Below are positions 1-5,911 of a stretch of DNA of 31,928 nt, one piece after another. Position 1 is the first letter of the stretch. The number at the start of each line of letters is the position of its first letter. A program made the position numbers and the translations under genes. Below the pieces are notes generated by a model. It was not told the DNA's origin, made no database searches, and was given only the letters and a program-made list of their open reading frames with translations. This DNA is from a virus. Location: positions 1 through 31,928 of the IMG/VR virus record IMGVR_UViG_3300027671_000004, one strand, 5' to 3'.

Positions 1-432
1 CGTCGCCAGTCCCGCCGCGCAACCCGCCGCCGCTTTAAGCTCACCTTCTGTAATGTAAAGATCGACCTTGACATCACTTGCCATTTCTTCCCAAGATCGT
101 TTGAACAGCGGCGGTAAGTATACCTCGTTAAGAGTGTTGGCTGCTTGAGCATAGCGTTGGGGCTTCTTCAGCTGCCCGGCGAAGCCGGGAAGAGGTTCCA
201 GATAACGAACCCGGAAGAACTGAGTCGGCTTACCTTTAAGATCAAAATAGGGGATATACAGGGATCCGCAAGCAGCAAGTCCGGTCCCCAATGCGGCAGT
301 CTGGTCGGCATTGAGAGCGCGGTACTTAAGCCTCTTTGCGATCTTGTCGGACAGACCACTTGATCGCCACTTGGCCTGTGCGAGTTGTTGGATTGTCGTG
401 CGCTCATCCTCAGCCACCTTTCGCAGAGCCAT
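1..432 (-). CDS. Primase/helicase-type protein with DUF3854-like segment (3' part outside window)
   Basis: Reading leftward from the ATG at 432, the frame stays open for 144 codons to the window edge, so only the N-terminal part is present. After a basic, helical start, a block reads SLYIPYFDLKGKPTQFFRVRY, then a YLPPL motif, then LYITEGELKAAAG. This pattern (FDxxG, RVRY, PP, ITEGExKA) is typical of the DUF3854 domain, a TOPRIM-like fold in phage and plasmid primase/helicase proteins. The expected role is priming or unwinding of phage DNA. It is the most distal leftward gene here, which fits an early replication gene. Family assignment is by motif recognition; the catalytic C-terminal part cannot be seen. 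A GGGGA stretch about 10 bases upstream is a weak ribosome binding site. Confidence 0.72.
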   Translation of the reverse strand, partial: MALRKVAEDERTTIQQLAQAKWRSSGLSDKIAKRLKYRALNADQTAALGTGLAACGSLYIPYFDLKGKPTQFFRVRYLEPLPGFAGQLKKPQRYAQAANTLNEVYLPPLFKRSWEEMASDVKVDLYITEGELKAAAGCAAGLAT

Positions 433-466
433 GCGCTGGAGTCCCCAGGTTGGAGGGAGGGGAGCG

Positions 467-496
467 AACCTACTCGCCTAGCAGCTAGCTGGTCAA
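467..496 (-). promoter_or_regulatory. Weak promoter candidate before the primase-type gene
   Basis: On the minus strand a TTGACC (491-496) is followed after 18 bases by TAGGTT (467-472). It lies in the 97-base gap between the HTH gene and the primase-type gene. The spacer contains CTAGCAGCTAGCTGG, which is partly palindromic but is not the CATAGC-type operator seen elsewhere. Box matches are moderate, so this is a candidate only. Confidence 0.3.
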
Positions 497-529
497 GCGC
501 ACAAGCGGTAGTAGTGAGCGACGTACCGA

Positions 530-727
530 CTACACCCCGTCGAGTAGCTCGCTGAGAGTGAGACCAAAGGCCCTGGCCAGCCGGCGCATCACGATCCACC
601 CGGGGTAGCGGTCGCCGCTCTCCAACATAGAGATCCCAGAGGTACCCAGGTGGCAGAGGGTGCCCAGGTGGGTCTGGGTCCAGCCCTTTGCCTCCCGCAG
701 TTCTCGCAGCCGTTCCGCGAAGGTCAA
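530..727 (-). CDS. XRE-family helix-turn-helix protein (65 aa)
   Basis: A small DNA-binding protein of the XRE/Cro-CI type. The visible core is LRELREAKGWTQTHLGTLCHL, a turn, then GISMLESGDRYPGWIVMRRLARAFGLTLSELL, which gives the usual five-helix fold. I chose the TTG at 727 because it overlaps the TGA of the upstream gene as TTGA and has AGGAG about 6 bases upstream. The longer ATG-started frame would run back through most of the upstream gene. It is the last gene of the coupled operon that begins at 2767 and comes before the primase-type gene. It is a candidate regulator of the palindromic operators, but the sequence alone cannot prove that. Confidence 0.75.
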   Translation of the reverse strand: MTFAERLRELREAKGWTQTHLGTLCHLGTSGISMLESGDRYPGWIVMRRLARAFGLTLSELLDGV

Positions 728-918
728 AGCAGTTCTCCTACTTTGTACTGACGGATGGGCATATCCAAGATCGGCCACCCATTCTGCCGGTTGAGTTGAA
801 TCCGCGCTCCCCGCGCCGCGCCCAAAGAGGTGCCGATGTAGTGAACACCCCAAACCTCGGGACAGTCATCCGGCGCGAACCACACCAACCACACCCTAGT
901 CAATTTCTCTTTTCTCAT
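724..918 (-). CDS. Small hypothetical protein (64 aa)
   Basis: Not recognised. The protein starts MRKEKLTRVWLVWFAPDDCPEVWGVHYIG and has a mixed, tryptophan-rich, soluble-looking composition. The start ATG at 918 is supported by GGAGG nine bases upstream. The gene overlaps the end of the preceding membrane-protein gene by 23 bases and ends in a 4-base TTGA overlap with the HTH gene that follows, so translation is probably coupled. It sits between a membrane peptide and a DNA-binding protein in the promoter-2807 operon. Confidence 0.6.
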   Translation of the reverse strand: MRKEKLTRVWLVWFAPDDCPEVWGVHYIGTSLGAARGARIQLNRQNGWPILDMPIRQYKVGELL

Positions 919-1102
919 CTAGTTCTCGCCTCCACTTGTCAGCAATTCGAACGAACGCCCCTGTCAGCAAAACCATCAGCAGCGCAACCCACAGTCGATC
1001 AATTCTACGTAGATAGGGGAAGATTTTTCCACGCAGTATGTTGTCAAACTCGTTGGACGCCCGGTCAAATTGTATCAGCAGTTCTACCGAAGGTACGCTC
1101 AT
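896..1102 (-). CDS. Single-span membrane protein (68 aa)
   Basis: A short protein with one clear hydrophobic segment, LWVALLMVLLTGAFVRIA, around residues 37-54, followed by a charged tail (DKWRRELDEKREID). The start at 1102 is chosen because ATG overlaps the upstream TGA as ATGA; a longer in-frame start would sit inside the preceding HTH gene. A membrane peptide between two HTH genes is unusual. It could be an early host-membrane or exclusion protein, but no family is recognised. Confidence 0.6.
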   Translation of the reverse strand: MSVPSVELLIQFDRASNEFDNILRGKIFPYLRRIDRLWVALLMVLLTGAFVRIADKWRRELDEKREID

Positions 1103-1338
1103 TTCGATCCCCCATTGAAGAGTGCTTCCCACTTCACCTTCAATGCCTTGGCCAGCTTCCGGCTGGTCGCCAGGCTAGGCTCCCGCACTCCCGACTCCAG
1201 CTGGGCGATGTAGGCTTGTGCCAGTCCACCGCACATCTCCCCCAGCTGCTCCTGCCCCAGCTTGCGCTCTTCGCGCAGGGCGCGGAGCGTCTGACCAAAA
1301 GCTATCGAGTTCCCCGTCCGCCTTTTCTTGCCTGTCAT
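1099..1338 (-). CDS. XRE-family helix-turn-helix protein (79 aa)
   Basis: A second XRE-type DNA-binding protein. A basic N-terminal arm (MTGKKRRTGNS) comes before the HTH core: GQTLRALREERKLGQEQLGEMC, a turn, AYIAQLESGVREPSLATSRKLAKALKVKWEALF. The SGxREPS turn is typical of the family. The start at 1338 overlaps the stop of the upstream gene by four bases, and its own stop overlaps the next start as ATGA. Together with the HTH protein at 530-727, it is one of two obvious repressor candidates for the CATAGC-N5-GCTATG operators. It is too short to carry a cleavage or dimerisation domain like that of lambda CI. Confidence 0.75.
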   Translation of the reverse strand: MTGKKRRTGNSIAFGQTLRALREERKLGQEQLGEMCGGLAQAYIAQLESGVREPSLATSRKLAKALKVKWEALFNGGSK

Positions 1339-2153
1339 GTTGGCTCCATGGCGGTGGCGATTTCTTCGCCCGCCTCAGTCAGTCGATAGTTCTTATCTAT
1401 CCACCCCAACCGAAGGGCTGCCCAGATCTTCAGTCGATGGCTGCTCTCCTCCCCACCCAGCTTCTCCGCCATCGCGTGGGAGAGACTAGCTCGATTCCAC
1501 ACCTCATCCGCTCGGTCCGCTCCTCGGTCCACCGGGTGGTCAGCAAGGAAGTGCACCACCGCCGCCCCCAGACCTTTCATGGCTTTGAGATCTGTCTGCA
1601 CTCCCTCCAGTGGAGCTGGATCGTAATCCTCCGGTACATAGACGCCAGCTGCCACTCGCTTGAGCAGCCCACGCCTCTCGGCTTCAGCGAAGCGATGAGC
1701 CAGGTTCTGCACCCCGGGTACGGTCAGGTACTTTCGTGCCTCCTGCCACTTCACCGGACGCCCGTAGTGCTGGAAAGCGATGACGACGGCCCGCGCCGCG
1801 TCCAGCGTCGCCATCGGCTGCACTCGTGCTCCCTTGAGGTAGGGCAGGGGAATCCCCTCTTCCTTAAGCGCCGGTTTAGGCAGTGCAGGTGTGCCCTCCT
1901 TACCCATCAGCCTGCGCCCCAGCGCCCGCTCGAATTCGCGTTGGGCAGCGTCTTCGTCCACCTCGGTCAGCAATTCATAAGACGGCTCTGGACGACGTGG
2001 CAGCGACGGTGACGGAGCCAGCTTGGGTGGAGAGACCTTAGGTGGTGCAGGTGCAGCTGGAATGAGTCCGGCCAGTGCTCGCACTTCCTCCAAGGTGCCC
2101 ACCTCAATCTCCACTCCGTTGATCTTTACCTTATAAGACATGGCTTCCCTCAT
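1335..2153 (-). CDS. Hypothetical protein with Pro-rich N-terminus and two winged-helix-like segments
   Basis: About 272 residues, family not recognised. Residues 5-30 form a small beta-type start (MSYKVKINGVEIEVGTLEEV), then a proline-rich linker (about 32-58). Around residues 118-178 and 190-268 are two compact regions, each ending in a strand-turn-strand (for example RGLLKRVAAGVYVPE and LGWIDKNYRLTEAGEEI), which look like winged-helix DNA-binding units. This reading is inference. The ATG at 2153 overlaps the upstream stop as ATGA; the ATG at 2141 (residue 5) with AGGG upstream is an equally good start. It is the second gene of the promoter-2807 operon and is followed directly by an HTH gene. 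Confidence 0.6.
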   Translation of the reverse strand: MREAMSYKVKINGVEIEVGTLEEVRALAGLIPAAPAPPKVSPPKLAPSPSLPRRPEPSYELLTEVDEDAAQREFERALGRRLMGKEGTPALPKPALKEEGIPLPYLKGARVQPMATLDAARAVVIAFQHYGRPVKWQEARKYLTVPGVQNLAHRFAEAERRGLLKRVAAGVYVPEDYDPAPLEGVQTDLKAMKGLGAAVVHFLADHPVDRGADRADEVWNRASLSHAMAEKLGGEESSHRLKIWAALRLGWIDKNYRLTEAGEEIATAMEPT

Positions 2154-2767
2154 GCCCCCTTCACGGGTTTAATAAGCTCTCCGTTCAGATCGCGACCGTT
2201 GGCCCTGAGCACAGCGATGACATCGGACTCGACGTAATTATTGCCAGGCCCAGCTGCTTCCTCTGCCATCTGCCTGGCCTTGTTGAGCGCCACCCCCGCC
2301 CCATCCAGCATGTCGATCTTGACGACCTTCTTAGGATGGACTACCGCCTTCTTTCTCAGCTTGGGCGGTGTCGGCTTGAGTGTAGGCGTGGAGCGCGCGG
2401 GAGTCGAACCCGCGTTCTCGGCTTGAAGGGCCGGAGTCTTGACCGCTGGACGAGCGCTCCCCTTCTTCATCTTCGCCTTCTTCGGGCGGGGCGGACCTTT
2501 GCGCAGCTGAGTCCTGGGGACCGGGGCGATGCCCTGCGCGATGGCGTCGGTCTTGACCTTCTCCCGCCCCTTCAGTTTGAGCGGTGCGTAAGGACGGAAC
2601 TTGGCCCCCGATTGCTTGCGTCGCTCCGCGTACTTGTGAGGAGCCTGGGTGCGGCCCCACCAGATGGCTACGATAGCCTCCTCGGGTTCCTCCAGTCCCT
2701 TCTCTTCGGCCTGCTCCTCCAGCCGCTCGTACTGCGCCTTGGTCACTTCCACTCTCAGTGTCGGCAT
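2150..2767 (-). CDS. RHH-like protein whose linker is encoded by a tRNA-like sequence (205 aa)
   Basis: Three parts are visible. Residues 1-84 (TLRVEVTKAQYERLEE, AIVAIWWGR, AKFRPYAP, GIAPV) are clearly homologous to the complete 89-residue protein at 6965-7234. The start, a short strand followed by two helices, resembles a ribbon-helix-helix DNA-binding fold. Residues 85-145 are a Lys/Pro-rich linker, and residues 103-126 of it are encoded by the tRNA-like sequence at 2390-2460. Residues 146-205 form a separate C-terminal unit of unknown function. The ATG at 2767 has GGGAGG seven bases upstream and lies behind the promoter at 2807-2835. It is the first gene of a coupled operon running to 530. 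Function is unknown; DNA binding is inferred. Confidence 0.65.
   Translation of the reverse strand: MPTLRVEVTKAQYERLEEQAEEKGLEEPEEAIVAIWWGRTQAPHKYAERRKQSGAKFRPYAPLKLKGREKVKTDAIAQGIAPVPRTQLRKGPPRPKKAKMKKGSARPAVKTPALQAENAGSTPARSTPTLKPTPPKLRKKAVVHPKKVVKIDMLDGAGVALNKARQMAEEAAGPGNNYVESDVIAVLRANGRDLNGELIKPVKGA
2390..2460 (-). tRNA. tRNA-Glu(TTC)-like sequence inside a protein gene, same strand
   Basis: The reverse complement folds as a 71-base cloverleaf. The acceptor stem GGAGCGC/GCGCTCC has seven perfect pairs. The D arm has A14, G18G19 and A21. The T arm has five perfect pairs (GCGGG/CCCGC) with loop TTCGACT. The anticodon stem is 5'-CCGGC/GCCGA, with one C-A mismatch at the outer pair. The loop CCTTCAA gives anticodon TTC, with C instead of the near-universal U at position 33. 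No 3' CCA is encoded; the following bases are ACGC. The sequence lies in sense orientation inside the 2150-2767 gene. Either it is a functional tRNA cut from a messenger, or a decayed copy now serving as coding linker. Confidence 0.6.
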
Positions 2768-2782
2768 CTCATCCTCCCATGC

Positions 2783-2819
2783 GGTGTGCTATGTCACCGA
2801 AGCGATAACATAGCACACC
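2783..2819. repeat. 12-bp perfect inverted repeat in the leader of the RHH-like gene
   Basis: GGTGTGCTATGT at 2783-2794 and its exact complement ACATAGCACACC at 2808-2819 are separated by 13 bases. The right arm is the left half of the operator at 2808-2826, so the left arm adds a third GCTATGT half-site downstream of the promoter. It could form a leader hairpin or give a regulator an extra half-site to bind. Confidence 0.7.
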
Positions 2820-2835
2820 GCTATGTGACTGTCAA
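2807..2835 (-). promoter_or_regulatory. Leftward promoter with nested palindromic operator
   Basis: On the minus strand TTGACA (2830-2835), a 17-base spacer and TATGTT (2807-2812) make a good sigma70-like promoter. The palindrome ACATAGC-ACACC-GCTATGT (2808-2826) fills the spacer and part of the -10 box. The stop codon of the gene at 2832-3239 is the TGA inside this TTGACA. It drives the operon 2767 to 530. Confidence 0.75.
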
Positions 2836-3239
2836 GCGTCGAACTTCAGTCCGAAGTCAGTCGCCAGTCCTTGAAGTTCCTTTTTCCACGAACTCACTTC
2901 ACGATCATCATGAATGCGCTGAAGCTCAAGGAGCAGGGCAAAGACGGGAACCTTCTCTCTTCGTACTAATGGAGCGATGTAATCCTTGTTCTTGTCTTCT
3001 TCGACCGGCACGCCGGATGCGCGCAGAGCATCCTGGATCACCGGGTTGCGTGCGCTCTTCCCCTCGAACTCCGGCCGGTAGAACTCATCGAGGATGAGCG
3101 CTCCTACCGGGCACTTGCGCCCGCTTCCACTGGGGTCCCGGTAGAAACAGACTCTCGGTCGGTCCGGGTCATTGGCCTTGGCGTTCTGCCTGAGCAGATG
3201 CTCCTTAGCCTTGGTGAATACCTCTTGGATCGTCATCAT
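2832..3239 (-). CDS. Phage protein of unknown function with KCPVGALI motif (about 135 aa)
   Basis: The protein starts MMTIQEVFTKAKEHLLRQNAKA and continues VCFYRDPSGSGRKCPVGALILDEFY. This resembles a common uncharacterised phage/bacterial protein with a TxQEVFxKxxxHLLxQ start and a CxYR...KCxVGxLI core. No function is known to me. The start is placed at 3239 (3236 is equally possible, giving one residue less) because a GGGGAAGG ribosome binding site lies just upstream; a longer frame to 3290 would extend into the -10 box of its own promoter at 3281-3309. The gene forms a one-gene cassette, and its TGA stop is embedded in the next promoter. Confidence 0.65.
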   Translation of the reverse strand: MMTIQEVFTKAKEHLLRQNAKANDPDRPRVCFYRDPSGSGRKCPVGALILDEFYRPEFEGKSARNPVIQDALRASGVPVEEDKNKDYIAPLVRREKVPVFALLLELQRIHDDREVSSWKKELQGLATDFGLKFDA

Positions 3240-3280
3240 TTCGTCCTTCCCCTTTTCTGCCACGTCATGTGGCATGCTAT

Positions 3281-3309
3281 CACATAGCACACAGCTATGT
3301 TTACGTCAA
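3281..3309 (-). promoter_or_regulatory. Leftward promoter with nested palindromic operator
   Basis: TTGACG (3304-3309), a 17-base spacer and TATGTG (3281-3286) on the minus strand. The operator ACATAGC-ACACA-GCTATGT lies at 3282-3300. The upstream gene ends in TAA at 3301-3303, next to the -35 box. It serves the gene at 2832-3239. Confidence 0.7.
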
Positions 3310-3501
3310 GTCACCATTGCGCATCCGCTTGAAGGCTTCCTTGAGCGCATTCTCGATGAGCCGCTCAGCCATCTGTTGATACTGGACCTTGGAGAACTTC
3401 TGCCTGCCGGCGAACCGTGCCCGCTCCACCGCCCGCACGTAGGCTTCCCGGCGTATCAGGTCGGAGAGCGCCGCCGCCGCGTCGGGGCGATAGGCGGTCA
3501 T
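3301..3501 (-). CDS. Small hypothetical protein (66 aa)
   Basis: A highly charged, Arg/Ala-rich helical protein (MTAYRPDAAAALSDLIRREAYVRAVERARF, then KEAFKRMRNGDLT). No family is recognised. Its ATG at 3501 shares one base with the TGA of the upstream gene (TGATG), so the two are probably translated as a pair from the promoter at 3726-3753. Confidence 0.55.
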   Translation of the reverse strand: MTAYRPDAAAALSDLIRREAYVRAVERARFAGRQKFSKVQYQQMAERLIENALKEAFKRMRNGDLT

Positions 3502-3686
3502 CAGCAGCTTTGCGCAGTCACCGACACCGTTTCTCCCAGGTTGGTCACCGCTCGCAGCCCTTCCCGCTGCATGGTCACCGCCAGCTTGGCGATGTCAGCT
3601 GCGATCTCCTTGTGCCCCTTGTTGCTGGCTTGGTACTCGCGGAGCAAAGAACTGACCTTCTCCCACTTGTGCGTCCTCAGTTTCAT
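3501..3686 (-). CDS. Small hypothetical protein (61 aa)
   Basis: The protein starts MKLRTHKWEKVSSLLREYQASNKG and looks helical and soluble. No family is recognised. The ATG at 3686 has GAAGGGAAGG upstream and lies about 40 bases below the -10 box of the operator-bearing promoter at 3726-3753, so it is the first gene of a two-gene cassette. Confidence 0.55.
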   Translation of the reverse strand: MKLRTHKWEKVSSLLREYQASNKGHKEIAADIAKLAVTMQREGLRAVTNLGETVSVTAQSC

Positions 3687-3725
3687 GTTTTCCTTCCCTT
3701 CCGCCGTCTGATACGGCTATGCTAT

Positions 3726-3753
3726 CACATAGCACACAGCCATGCGATGTCAA
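3726..3753 (-). promoter_or_regulatory. Leftward promoter with nested palindromic operator
   Basis: TTGACA (3748-3753), a 16-base spacer and TATGTG (3726-3731). The operator ACATAGC-ACACA-GCCATGC (3727-3745) is slightly degenerate in its right half. The TGA stop of the gene at 3750-4124 lies within TTGACA. Confidence 0.7.
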
Positions 3754-4124
3754 GCTGCTCGTCTGCGATTCTCTCCTGCATGCGGGTCGAAGATGCGTCT
3801 CCCCTGGTAGAGGAGTCCTTCGTCCACCTCGTGCGCCATCGCTCTCTGCAAGCCATTACGAATTCTTTGCCCGATGTTGTCCATGCTCAGATCGTATGGA
3901 CCAATCTTGATGTGGTGCTGAAATCCTTCTGGGCGAATAGGCAACGACCCATCCTCTCGATCTGGCACCTTGGAGAAATACAATAAGATCTCCACCGTTC
4001 CATCCGGTTGCCCGAAAATGTAATCCCTTCCTTTCGTTGCTGAGATCTCCAATCCCAGGGCTTTGAGGGAACCATTCCCAACGCTGAACTCGCCTACGAA
4101 CTTGATCGCCTCATCTATCGTCAT
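3750..4124 (-). CDS. Hypothetical protein (124 aa)
   Basis: Starts MTIDEAIKFVGEFSVGNG and contains a long middle with KGRDYIFGQPDGTVEILLYFSKVP and a C-terminal NIGQRIRNGLQRAMAHEVDEGLLYQG. No family is recognised; the fold looks alpha/beta and soluble. The start at 4124 is chosen because its ATG overlaps the upstream TGA as ATGA. The 45 extra bases to 4169 would lie wholly inside the upstream gene. It is the last gene of the operon from promoter 5137-5164. Confidence 0.6.
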   Translation of the reverse strand: MTIDEAIKFVGEFSVGNGSLKALGLEISATKGRDYIFGQPDGTVEILLYFSKVPDREDGSLPIRPEGFQHHIKIGPYDLSMDNIGQRIRNGLQRAMAHEVDEGLLYQGRRIFDPHAGENRRRAA

Positions 4125-4450
4125 TGTCCTTCCCTCCATCTGATCGAAATATAGTATCCCTTGTCGCACTCCTCGTCATTCTCCGGACAGTCCACCTCGT
4201 GCACGCTGGTGGTCATCCATTTGGGGACGTTGACGGTGGGGCGATGCTCCATCTCGATCTCGAGAAGCATCGCCTCCACCTCTTCAGTCGTTCCTGCCTG
4301 CTCAGCGACCTGCTCCAGGGCGTCGTCCAGGGCGTCGAAGTAGCTCGCGCCTACCCCGGTAACGGCATGCTTAAAAGTCGTGCCTGCCGTGCCTACCCCG
4401 GCGAAATACTGGGCGTACTCGGAGCCGTAATCGAGCAGTTCCCACTTCAT
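4121..4450 (-). CDS. Hypothetical acidic protein (109 aa)
   Basis: Starts MKWELLDYGSEYAQYFAGVGTAGTTFKHAVTGVG, then an acidic helix (DALDDALEQVAEQAGTTEEVEAMLLEIE) and a tail with CPENDEECDKGYYISIRWREG. No family is recognised. The ATG at 4450 overlaps the previous stop as ATGA, and its own stop overlaps the next start in the same way, so it is an internal cistron of a coupled four-gene operon. Confidence 0.6.
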   Translation of the reverse strand: MKWELLDYGSEYAQYFAGVGTAGTTFKHAVTGVGASYFDALDDALEQVAEQAGTTEEVEAMLLEIEMEHRPTVNVPKWMTTSVHEVDCPENDEECDKGYYISIRWREGQ

Positions 4451-4641
4451 GGCATGTCCTCCTTGCATTTGATGCAGAAGCGGATGCTGCCCAGCTGAAC
4501 GATGTAGTGCACCCCAGCCCGTTGGCAGTGCGCCAGCGGGTGGGGCTTGGTCTGCTTGCGGTAGCGCTCGGCCATCCGCTCCTCGAAAGTCTCGCGGAGC
4601 TTGACCGGCGCCTGACTCTTGCTTTTGCTCATCTTGCTCAC
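4447..4641 (-). CDS. Small zinc-ribbon-like protein (64 aa)
   Basis: A basic N-terminus (MSKMSKSKSQAPVKLRETFEERMAERYRKQ) is followed by HPLAHCQRAGVHYI and RFCIKCKEDMP. The His/Cys group and the CxxC near the end suggest a small zinc-binding ribbon; this is inferred from spacing only. The start is GTG at 4641, overlapping the upstream TGA as GTGA; the ATG at 4632 is an alternative. Confidence 0.5.
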   Translation of the reverse strand: MSKMSKSKSQAPVKLRETFEERMAERYRKQTKPHPLAHCQRAGVHYIVQLGSIRFCIKCKEDMP

Positions 4642-5114
4642 GGCTTCACCACCACCAGCTGCCCGGCGAGGGGGAGCGCCGGAATGGCCACTCCCTCTTC
4701 GGTCCGCTCGCCCACGATGGGCGGGAGCGGGGTGGCAGTCTCCCGCACCGTCCGCTTGCGCGGCGCACCCTTCGTGCGCTCGAACACGCCCACGTAGATC
4801 TGGAACTGGCCTTCCTCGATGATCCCGAAACCGTATCCGGGATTCTCGCGAAGTAGCTCCTTCACCCGCTCCTTGTAGCCGCGCACGGTCAGGGCAAGCT
4901 CATCCTCAGCCCCGAACCCGCTTTTGTCTACAAAGAGATCACGTCCCTCCAGGTGCCGCCAGCCCTTGGGCGCGTAGTCGCCAAGGTTGGGAACCTTGGC
5001 GAACTGCTCGTCCACTTCCTGCTCGCTGGCGAAAGTCTGGGGCTTGCGCCCCAGACGCCTGGCCTTGCGCCCTGCTTCCTTTGAGAGTGCAACAATCGTT
5101 TCGATGCTCATCAT
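4638..5114 (-). CDS. Hypothetical protein (about 158 aa), first gene of a four-gene operon
   Basis: Starts MMSIETIVALSKEAGRKARRLGRKPQTFASEQEVDEQF and continues through LGDYAPKGWRHLEGRDLFVDKSGFG to a beta-rich region (YGFGIIEEGQFQIYVGVFERT) and a basic, proline-containing tail. It is not recognised. The start at 5114 (or 5111) has a strong AAAGGAGG upstream and lies downstream of the promoter at 5137-5164. A longer frame starting at 5147 would begin inside that promoter and is rejected. Confidence 0.6.
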   Translation of the reverse strand: MMSIETIVALSKEAGRKARRLGRKPQTFASEQEVDEQFAKVPNLGDYAPKGWRHLEGRDLFVDKSGFGAEDELALTVRGYKERVKELLRENPGYGFGIIEEGQFQIYVGVFERTKGAPRKRTVRETATPLPPIVGERTEEGVAIPALPLAGQLVVVKP

Positions 5115-5136
5115 GTTTCCGTTCCTCCTTTGCGAG

Positions 5137-5164
5137 AGCATAGCCATTGGCTATGCTCTGTCAA
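5137..5164 (-). promoter_or_regulatory. Leftward promoter with near-perfect palindromic operator
   Basis: TTGACA (5159-5164), a 16-base spacer and TATGCT (5137-5142) on the minus strand. The palindrome GCATAGC-CATTG-GCTATGC (5138-5156), extended by one A/T pair, fills the space between the boxes. The TGA stop of the gene at 5161-5397 is part of the TTGACA. It drives the operon 5114 to 3750. Confidence 0.78.
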
Positions 5165-5397
5165 ATGACAATCTTCGCCTCGATGAGGGCAATCCGGAAT
5201 GCGCCCGTCCAGCGATTAAAGGTGAAGCGCGTACACTTGCAGCCGCCCTCCAGGCAGCGCCCGTGTCCGTTGTCCACCAAGCCGGGAACGGTTCCCTCGT
5301 GCTGGGTCTCGCTCCCGTCTCCGACGTGCTCGCACTCACAGACCGACTTCGGTCCCCGCCAAGCTGCCACCACATCTCGCTTCTCGTTGTAGCTCAT
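5161..5397 (-). CDS. Cys/His-rich small protein, probable zinc binder (78 aa)
   Basis: After MSYNEKRDVVAAWRGPK the sequence carries CECEHVGDG, TQHEGTVPG, NGHGRC and GGCKCTRFTFNRWTG. The six cysteines (in CxC and C-x4-CxC arrangements) and several histidines suggest a metal-binding fold, but no named family is recognised. The ATG at 5397 overlaps the upstream TGA as ATGA, and its stop lies inside the next promoter. Confidence 0.6.
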   Translation of the reverse strand: MSYNEKRDVVAAWRGPKSVCECEHVGDGSETQHEGTVPGLVDNGHGRCLEGGCKCTRFTFNRWTGAFRIALIEAKIVI

Positions 5398-5609
5398 GCG
5401 TCTCCTCCCTCGACGGTCAAGCCGTCGTTCCTGATTCCTTCGATGAGATCGTCAACGTATCGGTGCTCCACTGAGAAGCGGGGACCGAGCCATTGCCAAG
5501 GCTCCAGCGGTACGTTCTGCCGGACCCACTTTTTCGCCTGGGGCGTGCGCGGCTCAATCATGAAGATCGTGCCACCACCACCCACTCTGAAGTCCACTTG
5601 CTTTGCCAT
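5394..5609 (-). CDS. Small hypothetical protein (71 aa)
   Basis: Starts MAKQVDFRVGGGGTIFMIEPRTPQAKKWVRQNVPLEPWQWLG. The IFMIEPRTPQAKKWVRQNV stretch and the following RYVDDLIEGIRNDGL resemble small phage proteins of unknown function, but I cannot name a family. An AGGGGAAGG ribosome binding site precedes the ATG at 5609. The 74-base gap upstream shows no CATAGC operator, so it is probably co-transcribed with the gene at 5684-5911. Confidence 0.55.
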   Translation of the reverse strand: MAKQVDFRVGGGGTIFMIEPRTPQAKKWVRQNVPLEPWQWLGPRFSVEHRYVDDLIEGIRNDGLTVEGGDA

Positions 5610-5683
5610 GCCTGCCTTCCCCTTTCAGTTAAGTTTGGCGCGTGTTGTTCACCCGGGCATGCGCGCCGCCCGCCCGTCTGCGC

Positions 5684-5911
5684 TTAGGTGCGCAGGAACT
5701 CGTCAATCCTCTGGGAGAGCTTGAGTCGGCGGGGCCGCACTCGTGCATGCGATAGCTCCTCGCTGGCAAGTTCGCCCTGTAGCTCCTTCAAGAACTCCAG
5801 CGCATGCAGGCCGTGACTCAGAGCGGCGAAGGCTCGTGCGTCTCCCCCGTCGCCGCTTTCCCTGATGTCGTCCAGCCACTTTCGTGCGTGCCAGATGTCG
5901 CCCGCTTTCAT
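5684..5911 (-). CDS. Small hypothetical protein (75 aa)
   Basis: Starts MKAGDIWHARKWLDDIRESGDGGDARAFAALSHGLHALEFLKE, a helical soluble protein of unknown function. The ATG at 5911 is preceded by AGGGAGGG and overlaps the upstream TGA as ATGA. The longer frame to 5944 would begin inside the promoter at 5934-5961 and is rejected. Confidence 0.6.
   Translation of the reverse strand: MKAGDIWHARKWLDDIRESGDGGDARAFAALSHGLHALEFLKELQGELASEELSHARVRPRRLKLSQRIDEFLRT

Noticed and set aside
2241-2426. Plus-strand frame ending in RAGVEPAFSA
   Set aside because: That peptide is the well-known artefact of translating the antisense strand of a tRNA sequence; it supports the tRNA call instead.
5112-5147. Longer N-terminus for the gene at 4638-5114
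   Set aside because: The extra codons start inside the -10 box of its own promoter. The same reasoning rejects longer starts at 3290 and 5944.
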